Positions 23,116 to 34,646 of a stretch of DNA of 64,000 nucleotides are shown in pieces. The stretch covers positions 25,476,001-25,540,000 of the forward strand of contig OX940864.1 of the NCBI GenBank assembly GCA_954871525.1, given 5' to 3'. The notes under the pieces were generated by a model. It saw only the letters and a program-made list of their open reading frames with translations. It made no database searches and was not told the DNA's origin. The position numbers and the translations under genes were made by a program. Within the stretch, counting starts at the first letter, position 1; the number at the start of each line of letters is the position of its first letter. Source of the DNA: Parietaria judaica. Lineage: Eukaryota; Streptophyta; Magnoliopsida; Rosales; Urticaceae.

Positions 23116-23973
23116 TGTTGGAATAAATGCATCAATAAATGCATGTCCAATAATGTTCTAATAAAGACTTAGTTGTTGAAGAGTGTGGGAAGTTGAAGAG
23201 TCCCACATTGATTAACACAAAGAGTTGGTGGTGTTTAAATAGAGTGGTATTCATGACAAGCTCAACATGAGGTTGAGCTAGTGATATATCATGTGGAGTG
23301 TGATGCGGAGGCAAGGTGGCGAGATCATGCCACTTTGTTCTCTCGCAACACCAACCCCGCCGGTGTTGCCACCGGCGACACCGGCTCCAGCTCGGGATCG
23401 GGGGCGTGGGCGTAGAGGCGTTAGTGGCGCCTTGTAGGCGCACTCGAGGCACTCGAGGCACTTGAGCACGTCGCATCGGGGCGAGCAGCTTAGGCTCGGG
23501 TCCTCGAGCTCTCTCGCGGCGATTCTCGCCTAGCGGTAACAATTACGGTAGCTATTACTTGGCTACGGTAGCTATTACTTGGCTAGCGGTAACGACTTTC
23601 GCATAGCGGTAGAAGTAACAGCTACAGGGCGGTTTTTGTCGGTTATTGTCCTTTCAAAAAAGGTCGCTATCTTTAGAAATGACAGTTACTTTTGCCTATA
23701 AAACACTCTCCATATTTCGAGTTTCATAATAAGAACAACATACGATACAGAACTCGATATACAGAATACCAAAATCTCTCTCAACAATTTCCAGAAACTG
23801 TTCTTGCCTATTTCATGCTTCACAAACGTCTTGTGCAGTACGATTTAAGGCTTGTCGTATCCTGCGGTATTCTTGCGTTGTAGACCTCTAGACGTTCTTG
23901 GAGGTGCTCGAAATACTATAAGGAATGCGTGATTCAAGCCCGGACGTCTTCGATCTCCAATAATCATCCAACA
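23116..23973 (+). repeat. 5' LTR of element A
   Basis: 858 bp, TGTTGGAATAAATG...ATCATCCAACA. A CTATAAAAC box near 23696 suggests a transcription start near 23725. Short tagcggtaac words repeat in the middle (23530-23610). Compared with the 3' LTR it lacks several short blocks, including about 12 bp near 23925. Confidence 0.93.
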
Positions 23974-23975
23974 AG

Positions 23976-23987
23976 CTTATAGTATTT
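23976..23987 (+). promoter_or_regulatory. Primer-site position of element A, complementary to own LTR
   Basis: Two bases after the LTR end lies CTTATAGTATTT, where a copia primer-binding site is expected. It lacks the common TGGTATCAGAGC of tRNA-Met priming. Its exact 12-base reverse complement AAATACTATAAG lies in the LTR at 23911-23922 and again at 29275-29286. See the finding on self-priming. Confidence 0.5.
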
Positions 23988-23992
23988 GTATT

Positions 23993-26900
23993 ATGGCGAC
24001 CGAAGCATCCGTTTCAAGCATCAAAGTCATGAATCAGGATCTTGTGAAGTTGGACCGCTTTGACGGTACAAACTTTACCCGATGGCAAGACAAGATGATC
24101 TTCCTTCTCACGGCGTTGAAGATCTACTACGTCTTGGACCCGGAGTTGCCGGCCATTCCTGAACCGGCGGACGACGACTCGGATGAAGTGAAGAAGGATC
24201 ATGCGAAGCGCAAGGAGGACGAACTCTTGTGCCGTGGACACATACTCAATACGCTCTCCGATCGCCTCTACGATCTCTACACCGAAGTTCAATCCGCGTC
24301 GGAGATATGGAAGACTCTCGAGTACAAATTCAAAGTCGAGGAAGAAGGTACCAAAAAGTTCTTAATCTCGACGTATTTGGATTTCAAAATGAATGACGGC
24401 AAATCGATACTTTCACAAGTACATGAATTACAAGTCATCGTCAACAAATTAAAGGCTGTGAAAGTTGATATTCCAGAAGCTTTTCAAGTTGGTGCAATTG
24501 TTGCGAAATTGCCGTCATCATGGAAAAGTTACCGGAAGAAACTTCTTCACAATTCCGATGACTTCTCTTTAGAGCAAATCCAAAAACATCTTCGAATCGA
24601 GGAGGAATCGAAAGATAGAGAACGTTCTGAGGATGCTGGGACTTCGAAAGCCAACGCGGTGAGCGTAAAAGGCAAAAAGAAGTTCGAAGCGAAAAAGAGC
24701 TATCTTGGTCCGAAAAAGACCAATGAGAAGTTCAAGAGTTCCGGTGCTTCCAAAGGACCGAAATCGGGCTGCTTTGTGTGCGGCAAGCCCGGGCATTATG
24801 CTCGAGATTGTAGGAACAAGAAGGTTCCCAACAACGAGGCAAATGCAACCACGACCGAAGACAAAATCATCGCTACGGTGAGCGAGATTTTGGCGGTCAA
24901 GTGCAAGGCTAAAGGATGGTGGTACGACACTTGTGCTACCATTCATGTCTCCTACGATAGGGCTGCCTTTAAGACTTACAACGAAGTCAATGGACAAGAG
25001 GTTCAAATGGGCAACGAAGGTCGTTCAAAGGTCGTCGGAATAGGCTCCGTTGATCTTGAATTCACTTCCGGGAAGAAGGTCACTTTGACCAATGTGCTTC
25101 ACGTGCCGGATATGAGTAGGAACCTTGTTAGTGGGGATCTTTTGGGAAAACCTGGAATTAAGACCGTGTATGAGTCGGGCAAATTGATTTTGACCCGCAA
25201 CGGTGTGTTTGTTGGCAATGGCTATTCTAGCGAGGGAATGGTCAAACTTTGTATTGTTGGTGATGTTATTAATGCAATTTCTTCTTCCGCTTATATGCTT
25301 GATTCCGTTTCTTTATGGCATAATAGATTAGCTCACATTGGAATTAGCACTATGAAAAGATTAATTAAATGTGGTTTGATTTCGTGCGATGTTAATGAGT
25401 TTAACAAATGTGAAATATGTGTGAAATCGAAAATGATTAAAAAACCTTTTTATAGTGTTGAGAGAAATTCCAATTTGCTAGATCTTATACATTCGGATAT
25501 ATGTGAATTTAATGGTATGAAAACCCGTGGTGGTAATAGATATTTTATCACGTTCATTGATGATTGCTCTAGATTCACATATGTTTATTTGTTAAAGCAT
25601 AAAGACGAAGCTTTCAACGCTTTTAAGACATATAAAGCGGAAATAGAAAACCAATTAGGAAATAAAATCAAAGTCCTTAGAAGTGATAGGGGCGGAGAAT
25701 ATTTTCCTAACGAGTTTAATGCATTTTGCGAAGAAAATGGCATTATTCATGAATGTTCTGCACCTCGTACACCGCAACAAAATGGTTTAGCCGAACGCAA
25801 AAATAGAACTTATCAAGAGATGATAAATGCTATGTTAATGCATTCGAGTTTACCATTTAATTTGTGGGGTGAAGCTTTGCTATCCGTTTGTCATATTGTT
25901 AACCGTATTCCTTTAAAGAAAACCCGTATTTCTCCGTATGAAGTATGGAAAGGCCGAGCGCCGAATATCGGGTATTTCCGTGTATGGGGCTGTGTAGCAT
26001 ACTACAAAAACATGGATCCTAAGAGAACCAAGTTGGGTCCTCGTGGGATAAGAAGTGCTTTTGTCGGTTACGCTACTAACAGTAACGCATATAGACTTCT
26101 AGATTTAGAGTCTAATGTTATTATAGAATCTAGAGACGTGGAATTTTTTGAGAACCTTATCACGAAGGATAAAGAACCTCAAATTCCCGTACAAGAAGAA
26201 TCTCGTGAGGAGAGCTCTTCAAGGGTAGTTGGAAAACAACCCGAGCTTCGGATAAGCAAGAGAGTACGAAAGGCAAAGGATCTAGGACCTAACGAAATAG
26301 ATTCTCAACTCATTTCCTTTTATTTAGTAAAAGGAAATAGTGAGAATATAATTCGTAAGATTCCTATAATTCTTCTAGTGGAAGATGATCCGAAGACCTA
26401 TAAAGAAGCCGTGGCTTCTCAGGACTCCGCCTTTTGGAAGGATGCTATCCAAGATGAAATGGATTCTATAATGTCTAACCATACTTGGGAAATTGTCGAA
26501 TTACCTAAAGGTTCGAGACCTATTGGGTGCAAGTGGGTGTTTAGAAGAAAGTACAATTCCGATGGTACTTTAAACACTTACAAGGCTAGATTAGTAGCCA
26601 AAGGATTTCGACAAAAGGAAGGAATCGATTATTTTGACACTTATGCACCGGTAGCAAGAATAACAACAATTAGAGTGTTGTTTGCCTTAGCTTCTTTGCA
26701 TAATCTTTTTGTTCACCAAATGGATGTCAAGACGGCATTCCTTAATGGAGATCTCGACGAGGAGATTTACATGGAACAACCCGAAGGGTATGTGCTTCCG
26801 GGAAATGAACAAAAAATTTGCAAACTTGTTAAATCCTTGTATGGATTGAAACAAGCACTTAAACAGTGGCATCAAAAGTTTGATTCAGTCATACTTTCTG

Positions 26901-27928
26901 ATGGTTTTGTACACAATGTGTGTGATAAGTGTTTATACACAAAGGTGCGAGGTGATCTTGTGATATTCCTATGTCTCCATGTTGATGATATGTTGATCAT
27001 TAGCAATGACATAAAAGGAATTTTGGAAACGAAGAGGTTTCTAACTTCCACATTCAAGATGAAAGATCTTGGAGAAGTTGACACTATTTTGGGGATCTAA
27101 GTGAAACGAAACAGTGGGGGTTATGAACTTAGTCAAACGCACTATGTTGAGAAAGTGCTTGAAAAGTTCAACCATCTCAAGTTCAAAGAAGTGAACACCC
27201 CATTTAATCCGAGTGTCAAACTTGATAAAAATGTCGGAAGAGCTGTGGCTCAATTGGAGTTCGCAAGTGCTATTGGTTGCTTAATGTACTTGATGCAATG
27301 TGCAAGACCCGACATAACATTCGTGGTTAGTAAAATGAGTAGATTTACTAGCAATCCAAGCAATGAGCATTGGAAGGCAATCGGGAGAATTTTTGGTTTT
27401 CTTTTAAAAACAAAAAATCTTGGCCTCCAATATGGTAGGTTTCCTGCCATACTCGAAGGATATACCGATGCTAGTTGGATATCGAGTGTCGGAGATAACA
27501 AATCTACAACGGGATGGGTATTTACACTTGCCGGAGGTGCAATTTCTTGGAAGAGCAAGAAACAAACGTGTATTACTCATTCGACCATGGATTCGGAGTT
27601 TGTAGCTCTTGCCTCCGCTGGTCAAGAAGCCGAATGGTTGAGGGATCTTCTTTTAGAAGTTCTGTTGGCTAAACATAATGTATCGAAAGTGTCGATACAT
27701 TGTGATAGTCAAGCCACTTTGGCTAGAGCATACAGTGAAGTGTATAATGGGAAGTCTAGACACATTAGTCTTAGACATGACTACGTGAGAAAATTGATTA
27801 AAGATGGGATCGTTTCTCTTACGTATGTGCGTTCCAGCTATAATTTAGCTGATCCGTTTACTAAACCTCTAGCGAGAGACTTAGTAAAGACGACCTCGAG
27901 AGGTATGGGTCTAAAACTCCTTGAATAA
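23993..27928 (+). pseudogene. gag-pol polyprotein of element A, one internal stop
   Basis: The frame spans 1311 codons with one TAA at 27098-27100, where element B has AAG in GIKV; elsewhere it is open. Order: gag (residues 1-250; LDRFDGTNFTRWQDKMIF), zinc knuckle CFVCGKPGHYARDC (about 259), protease WWYDTCAT (about 311; usual DSG/DTG changed to DTC), integrase HHCC (HNRLAHIG...CEICVKSK, about 443-480) and D-D-E core (HSDICEF about 501, SDRGGEYF about 563, GLAERKNR about 600), RT (KWVFRRKYN, then LHVDDMLI about 995; YVDD is HVDD here) and RNase H (GYTDASW, STMDSEF, ADPFTKPLA). Integrase before RT defines Ty1/copia. The stop would remove RNase H and the end of RT, so the copy is probably not autonomous. 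Confidence 0.93.
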
Positions 27929-28431
27929 GAGTTCCGACAACGATGGCAACCCAATCTAAAGTTAGGAAATGACTAACAATAGATTCAATGGGTAACAACA
28001 AGTCGTTGAATTGGAAATTTGCAACATTACATGATGATGTTGGCTGTTACAATTATAGGGTTGAGTTACACTCTTAATGAAGTTCAGTCGCGAGGACAAG
28101 TATCTGTTAGTAACAGAGATACTGTAAGAACTTCACCTATGTGAATTTCGAGATGGTGCCGTCTCCAATTGAGAGTTAGGAGTTCTCTCAATAAAAATTC
28201 ATGAGACAGGATTAGCACATGGCCATTAACGGTGCCAAGCGAGAGATATAGGCAAAGAACCCTAAAGAGGCTTCACCGATCTTATCACAAGGAATAACAG
28301 GTTCAAAGCCTAGCTACCTGGAATTCCGATAAGATCTTGTGTTGTCTTCTCTAAGGATAGGTTCAAATAGAAAGATACCTAACTGTATTAACACTTTTTG
28401 TTTTCTCTTCTGAAAAGTTTGTCATTATTAG

Positions 28432-28444
28432 AACAGTGGGGGAT
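28432..28444 (+). promoter_or_regulatory. Polypurine tract of element A
   Basis: The purine-rich stretch agtgggggat immediately before the 3' LTR is the expected plus-strand primer site. The same sequence precedes the 3' LTR of element B. Confidence 0.8.
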
Positions 28445-29347
28445 TGTTGGAATAAATGCATCAATAAATGCATGTCCAATAATGTTCTAATAAAGACTTA
28501 GTTGTTGAAGAGTGTGGGAATGTGAAGAGTCCCACATTGATTAAACACAAAGAGTTGGTGGTGTTTAAATAGAGTGGTATTCATGACAAGCTCAACATGA
28601 GGTTGAGCTAGTGATGTATCATGTGGATAGTGATGCGGAGGCAAGGTGGCGAGATCATGCCACTTTGTTCTCTCGCAACGCCAACCCCGCCGGTGTTGCC
28701 ACTGGCGACACCGGCTCCGGCTCCGGCTCCAGCTCGGGATCGGGGGCGTGGGCGTAGAGGTGTTAGTGACGCCTTGTAGGCGCACTTGAGGCACTTGAGC
28801 ACGTCGCATCGGGACGAGCAGCTTAGGCTCGGGTCCTCGGGCTCTCTCGCGGCGATTCTCGCCTAGCGGTAACAATTACCTGGCTAGCGGTAATGACTTC
28901 CGCATAGCGGTAGAGGTAACGGCTACTAGCGGTAGCTATTACTTGGCTAGCGGTAACGACTTTCGCATAGCGGTAGAAGTAACAGCTACAGGGCGGTTTT
29001 TGTCGGTTACTGTCCTTTCAAAAAAGGTCGCTATCTTTAGAAATGACAGTTACTTTTGCCTATAAAACACTCTCCATATTTCGAGTTTCATAATAAGAAC
29101 AACATACGATACAGAACTCGATATACAGAATACCAAAATCTCTCTCAACAATTTCCAGAAACTGTTCTTGCCTATTTCGTGCTTCACAAACGTCTTGTGC
29201 AGTACGATTTAAGGCTTGTCGTATCCTGCGGTATTCTTGCGTTGTAGACCTCTAGACGTTCTCGGAGGTGCTCGAAATACTATAAGGAAAGCATGTTCAT
29301 GCGTGATTCAAGCCCAGACGTCTTCGATCTCCAATAATCATCCAACA
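28445..29347 (+). repeat. 3' LTR of element A
   Basis: 903 bp with the same ends as the 5' LTR. It carries an extra ctccgg repeat unit near 28715 and a longer tagcggtaac repeat cluster (28866-28960), which account for most of the length difference. Confidence 0.93.
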
Positions 29348-29352
29348 GAGTG

Positions 29353-31900
29353 CCCGCTTCGTTGTTCCGTTGATGTTACGTGACCCGGAATCGATGATCC
29401 ATAACAATCATATGCCTGTGTTTCCACGGAATATAATAAGTTTGTTCAAGAAAACTCATGGGATGAGTATTAAACTGACTTCTAATATACATGTTTGAAT
29501 GTTGAAGAACTTAATAATCCTCGCCATGACATAACATAATAAAACATAACAAGAATAGTAAAGAGAAAAGAAAAGTATATTATTGATAAAGTTGTCTCGT
29601 TAAAATCGTTCTAGGAATTTAGATAAAATCTTAGTAAGCGAAAAAGAATAGTGCGTAAAACATGACCAACATTAGTAATTCATTGTTCATATATTACAAC
29701 AATAATCTATTATACCGAGTTACGATTTTGTCTACCTCTGCAACGCGAATTGAAATCTATCTTCCGCTTGACAAAAGTTGCTCCACGAGCACCGGGGTCA
29801 AACTGGTGTGGCGATCTCTGATGATTTCCCTATAAATTAAAAGTGCTTTTAGTAGCAACACTTGAAAGCGAAGCTGAAACAAGGTGTCTTGCCATTTGAT
29901 ATCTTGTCGGGAAATTGTTCCTTTGTCTCCGCCATCAGTCAATGAGATCGAAATCACCATCAAACTCCATATTAGGATCGGTACGATAAGACCTCGCCTC
30001 ATTTGCCCCCAGTCGACATTCTGTCGGGGTACCGTAGCTCGTACTCACTATACAAAATTAAATTGTTCTTCAACATCTTTAGTACTATTATCGCGATTCT
30101 CACTTATTCGAGTAATCATATTTTCAAATAGTAACTCAATTCTAGAATCTAATATGGTGACCACACTATGTGAAACAAAGGATCCTCATAAATTTTTATT
30201 TGGAATCCTTTCAGTTGCAACTGAAGGGTATTATGCTCGAAAACATAAATAGGGCCCAATTGGACCTACAGCCTCATACATGCCCATCAAGTGAAGTGAC
30301 CGGACCCACATGAGCCAACTGAGTTAATTGAGTGATTAAGATTTAAAAGATTAATTGAATATTAATATGATCTAATGAGTTTGAACCATTAAATGGCTAA
30401 AACTTACTATGTCATTATCGTTGAACTTATAAATACAGGTGTTATGAGCACTTAAACTCTAATCCTAGCCTCCCTAATAGCCTAGTCGAATTCTCTCTTC
30501 TCCGGGAGCAAAAGTTTGTGACATCATCGGTGACGAACTAGTAATCCAGAGAGGTGGTTTCCGATCTACAATCACTGTAGAAGTTCTCGACACGATGTGG
30601 TGGACTAGATAGATGTTCGAGGTATAAAAGCTCTTGAGTTGTGATCCTGAGGTGTCGAGGAACCGAAAAGTCACACGCACGAATCCCGAGGAAGTGTAAA
30701 AAAAAATCCATGGCAGCAAAAGTCGTCAAAGTTTGGTAACGTCAGAGCCGATTAGATTTTAATATTGTCGTATTTATCTAATTGTCGTTCGAGGATATCC
30801 TAAAATTTATGCATTCGGGATTGAAAATACAATGGAAAACTCAACAAAAGTATCTTTTACAAGCGGGTCGCTTTGAGAATTATATAATGTTCCAGCTATA
30901 TACTAAATAAATAGTTATGGAAGATAAACATGAGTAACTGAGTAAAAGTTTGAAAGAAAGTCGATAAATTTTGGGTGATGTCCAAGCCCTTCAAGCAGGC
31001 AAACTCCCCTCCACACTCCATCTACACAAACTCACAAAATAACTTCCATTTTTTCACAATGGTTTTACTATGGAACCAATCAATGTTCATTCCAAATATT
31101 ATTAATATAACTTTAAATCTGAAACATTGCCTCCCGGGATCTAACAATCAAGTTTACGGTACGACATACACAAAGTTGATGTAGTAATTTTCAGTACATG
31201 TAACAGGTTATTTATTTTTAATGATAGTAACTTGTCGATTGGTTATAGCTTATAAGAGACAGTGTCTTAAAATATAAAAATAATGTGGTTATCTAAACTT
31301 ACTTTGCACTTTAGTTTCCGAGTTCGGCCCCTCCGCTTCAACCAGTTGCTTGTATAATAGTCGGGTCATTTGGGAAAGGGTTAATTTGGTGAAATGCTAA
31401 AATCTTTACTAGTGAGGGTCTAAAAGGCCATTCCGTCTTATCGGAGTCCTTAACACGCCGGCCAGTAAAATGTATCCCTCGGGAGTAGGCTCCGAAGTAG
31501 TTACTATAAAGTCAAGATTTTCTTTTCAGCGAGTTGTATCCGTCCTCGAAAAACCGAAAGCGAGCACTACAGAAACCATCATCATTTCACGAATCCATAG
31601 AAAAATGAGTGGTATATTTAAAGTACTCTAAAATAAATGGCAAAACTTTAAATGACGGAAACTTAAATAAAGAAATTTAAATACTATATTATATAATATA
31701 GTATAGAAAGATTTTGTTATAATAAGGAGAGAGTATTAGACAATGAGTAGGGTTTGCCTCAGAAAATGAGAGTGAGAGGGAGCTAGTAGGATTTGCGGAG
31801 AGTGTTATATTATAAATTGTGAGGTTGAAAATAATTATAAAGTTAAATTAAAGAATTATTAATTAAATATTTAAAATTTTAATTAAAAGGGTTTTGCTTT
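29353..31900. other. Intergenic, possible eroded LTR at about 30250-30740
   Basis: Continuation of the DNA interrupted by element A. A minus-strand frame at 29757-30002 codes for 81 residues with a hydrophobic start (LIVPILIWSLMVISISL); without conservation data I do not call it a gene. About 30240-30740 has an LTR-like layout (TATAAATAC near 30427, then a leader with tagcctccctaatagcctag), partly resembling 40500-40740. The rest shows nothing recognisable. Confidence 0.35.
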
Positions 31901-31917
31901 AAATTTAACAGATTAAG

Positions 31918-32750
31918 ATTATCTCCAACCGATAACTTAATTTTCTACTCCATATTGTAGTAATGTCACATCAAACATTACCTAATCTCCAACCGAATTC
32001 CAATTTTAACACAAAAATGAAATATTCATTTTATATTCAACTTTCTCTTATTTTTATTCTCTTATTTTTATTCACATCCTTATATTTATTTAATGCCTTT
32101 CAATTATTCCACTTATTTATTATTTTAATACAAAAACATTACTCCATAAATTAATTCAAAATATAAATACACACTAACTAAAATTAATATTTCAAATATG
32201 AAATACTTTATAATATAAAAAAAGAAACTGTGATAATTATGTAAATAATAAATTTTAAAAGAACTAAATAATTAATAATAACTATTAGCGTAATAAACAG
32301 TGCCGCGTCAAATATATGACGCTGTCACTGTACCAAAGAGCCATCCCACGCTAAAATGGCATGGGTTTTGGCGTTTAATTGGAGGACAACCCCAACCAAG
32401 CTTGCTTGGCCAAGTGGTGACTCCACCACTCCTCTATTCAAGAGGTCATAGGTTCAAACCCTCATGGGACTCAAAATGAGTGGCCCCTTTATATTATTGT
32501 AAACTTGGCTAATAGTGCCACCTGTTCTTACACTGAATATATCTAAGTCATGCGAGAGTGCATTGTAACCTTGGCCGATAGTGCCACCTATTCTTACACT
32601 GAATATATCTAAGTCATGCGAGAGTGCATTGTAACCTTGGCCGATAGTGCCACCCCATTCAAAAAAAAAAAATTGGAGGACAGCCCCTACTGCAGCATTC
32701 CTATGAATGCAGTTCGGTCGGGGCTACCCTAAATTCGGTTAAATTCAGAT
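31918..32750. mobile_element. MITE interrupted by a SINE
   Basis: The segment begins near gattatctccaaccg and its right part, after the SINE, ends near a small hairpin ctgcag...ctgcag and cggtcgggg. It shares internal words (tgtcacatcaaacattac; a gtcac...tgac hairpin before the right end) with 39372-39893. These look like hAT-type MITEs of the agcatctccaacc kind. Exact ends and a target duplication were not resolved. Confidence 0.45.
32394..32670 (+). mobile_element. tRNA-derived SINE with 17-bp target duplication
   Basis: A pol III A box TGGCCAAGTGG (32407-32417) and B box GGTTCAAACCC (32451-32461), spaced as in a tRNA gene, head the element. The body contains a 66-bp unit present about 2.3 times (actgaatatatctaagtcat inside) and ends in an A-run. 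Flanks aattggaggacaacccc and aattggaggacagcccc are a 17-bp target duplication with one mismatch, diagnostic of LINE-driven retroposition. It is not a functional tRNA, since no acceptor stem closes around the boxes. Confidence 0.88.
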
Positions 32751-32904
32751 ATAGATTAATAAAGAGGAGTAACAAATTATGTTTCTTTTTAAAAAAAAAG
32801 GATACATATGACGGCATGCATAACACTAGTGAGTTCATTGGCAGCTACTGCAAATCGAGAGCCCGGGATGTGTCAAGCCTGCGGCTGGCCGATGCCAACC
32901 ATAT

Positions 32905-34646
32905 TGTCACGTGCTTAGAGTTTCCGTCTAACTCAGGGTTCGAAATTTTGCGATAATCGAGCGATTAATCGCTGAAAACCACTTCTCAGTAACTTATCTC
33001 CTCTAATCGTTGTCGTTTTATACTTATCGCGATTTTTCGATTCGAAAAGCAAGTCACTTATCGAGCAAAGTTTTCAAGTGTATTTTTTCGAAAAGCTTGT
33101 TACTTTTCGGTCAAAAACGATAAGTCAACCCCAATATAGTTTTTTCTTTTTTGTGGCAAAAGTTCCAATTTCTTTTAATTTTGGAATTTAAAGGTATTTT
33201 TAGGGTTTTTTTTAGTGGATCTTGAGTGTTTTGAAGTTTAAATATTGTATATGTATGAATCATGTCAAATTTTCACAATTTTATTCTATATTTCATATAG
33301 TTACATAGAAAGCTATTAGGTTGAATGAAAGTTCAAGTTTGAGTTTAATGATACTTTGATTGTACATTTTAGGTTTTGAATCAAATGTTATTGTTGAATT
33401 TGATTTTTTTTAGATTTATTAAGGAATATCGATGAATTATAATAGTTTGTGTGATTTTTTTTTTTTTTTTTTTTTGCAGATTTGGGGTGATTTTAGTTTT
33501 TGTTTGAATTGTTATATAATTGCGGCAAAAGTATTTATTTTTCGGAAATTGTTGAACTTGAGCTATATTTTTAATATTTTTTATGTAATTTCATTGTTTA
33601 ACAATGTATATAATTAGGAAACTGTGAGTTTGACATAATTTTTTTTTGCAATTTGACGTTTTTCCGAATTGTCCAATTATTGTGGCAAAAGTACATATGT
33701 TTCAGAAATTGGTTAATTGAGCTAGTTAATCGACTTTTTTGGTGTAATTTCATTTTATAATATTGTATATAATTCATAAATTGTGTGGTTGACATAATTT
33801 GTTTTGTAATTTGACGTTTTCCAACTATTGAGGCAAAAGTACACATTTTTAGGAAATTGGTTAAATTGAGCTAGTTCTTCAATTTTTTTGATACAACTTA
33901 TAATTTGTAAATAATAATTGTTATTATAATTTATTTATTTTTATAGTTTTTCCATCGATAAATCCATCGATAATCGATATCCATCGATAAGTTCGATAAA
34001 TTTCGATAACGGCAAACGATAATTTATATAGGTTTTCCATCGATATATCCATCGGTAAACGATTACTCGGTCGATAACGGCAAACGATTTTTTGGCAAAA
34101 ACGGCATTCAAATCCTTGGTCTAACTCGTAAGCCCACGTGCGGCACTTAGCTTCACTCCCCCGAGCTACTAAGTCAACCTAACACCTGAATGCCTTAGAC
34201 AAAGCCTTTGAAGAACACTCAAACTCACACAAAGACAAGAGAAATTAGTTTAAAGAGAGAAACTTTTAGAGAGAGAAACTCTAGAATAGATTTCTTGGAT
34301 GATTTACAAATGAAGGAGTCCTACCTATTTATAGGCTCCAATGATTACAATGGATGACTAGGATTAATCTAATCTAATGGCTAAGATTAACTATCGGGAT
34401 AATTCTATACTATTCTACTAACTCTAAAAAGTAATACACACATTAGAACTTCTTAGAATGCTCTAGAACTCTATCTCTTTAGGCTCCATAATTTTCTTGA
34501 GTACTCTAGAGAAGTCTATAATACTCCACGTCATTCTCCACGATCAAGAATCTTGGAGGCTCTTCTAGAGAAATCCAGAGACTTTCTGAATGAACCCCCA
34601 TACAACAATGCGGCTTTTTGAATGGAGAATCGCACGGGACGTGACA
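32905..34646 (-). mobile_element. Solo LTR carrying a nested hAT element
   Basis: The ends TGTCACGTGC and GGGACGTGACA are LTR-like inverted ends. The outer flanks share atat (32901-32904 and 34647-34650). Removing the nested element and its duplication leaves about 549 bp. Read on the minus strand it has CCTATAAATAGG (near 34330), as a promoter-bearing LTR would. No internal retrotransposon region adjoins it. Confidence 0.65.
32934..34118. mobile_element. Non-autonomous hAT element with TCGATAA subterminal repeats
   Basis: CA...TG ends (CAGGGTTCGAA left, TTCAAATCCTTG right, an imperfect inverted pair) are flanked by exact gtctaact (32926-32933 and 34119-34126). Both ends are rich in cgataa/ttatcg words. 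The AT-rich interior has a T-tract at 33458 and no credible frame; degenerate internal repeats of aaattgg...gagctagtt and ggcaaaagtac occur at 33500-33900. Confidence 0.85.

Larger units (their letters stand above)
23116..29347 (+). mobile_element. Nearly intact Ty1/copia retrotransposon (element A)
   Basis: The element has two LTRs, a single long gag-pol frame with one stop, a polypurine tract and a perfect 5-bp target duplication gagtg (23111-23115 and 29348-29352). The LTRs differ mainly by small indels in repeated segments, so insertion is recent. It shares family with the decayed element at 49526-56505. It lies downstream of the 606-aa gene in the same orientation. Confidence 0.95.

Noticed and set aside
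29757..30002. 81-codon minus-strand gene with signal-like start
   Set aside because: A hydrophobic start alone is weak evidence; no recognised domain, and the surroundings look like intergenic repeat DNA.
32401..32470. tRNA gene
   Set aside because: A and B boxes are present but no acceptor stem or anticodon arm closes, and the A-tail and 17-bp duplication show a SINE.
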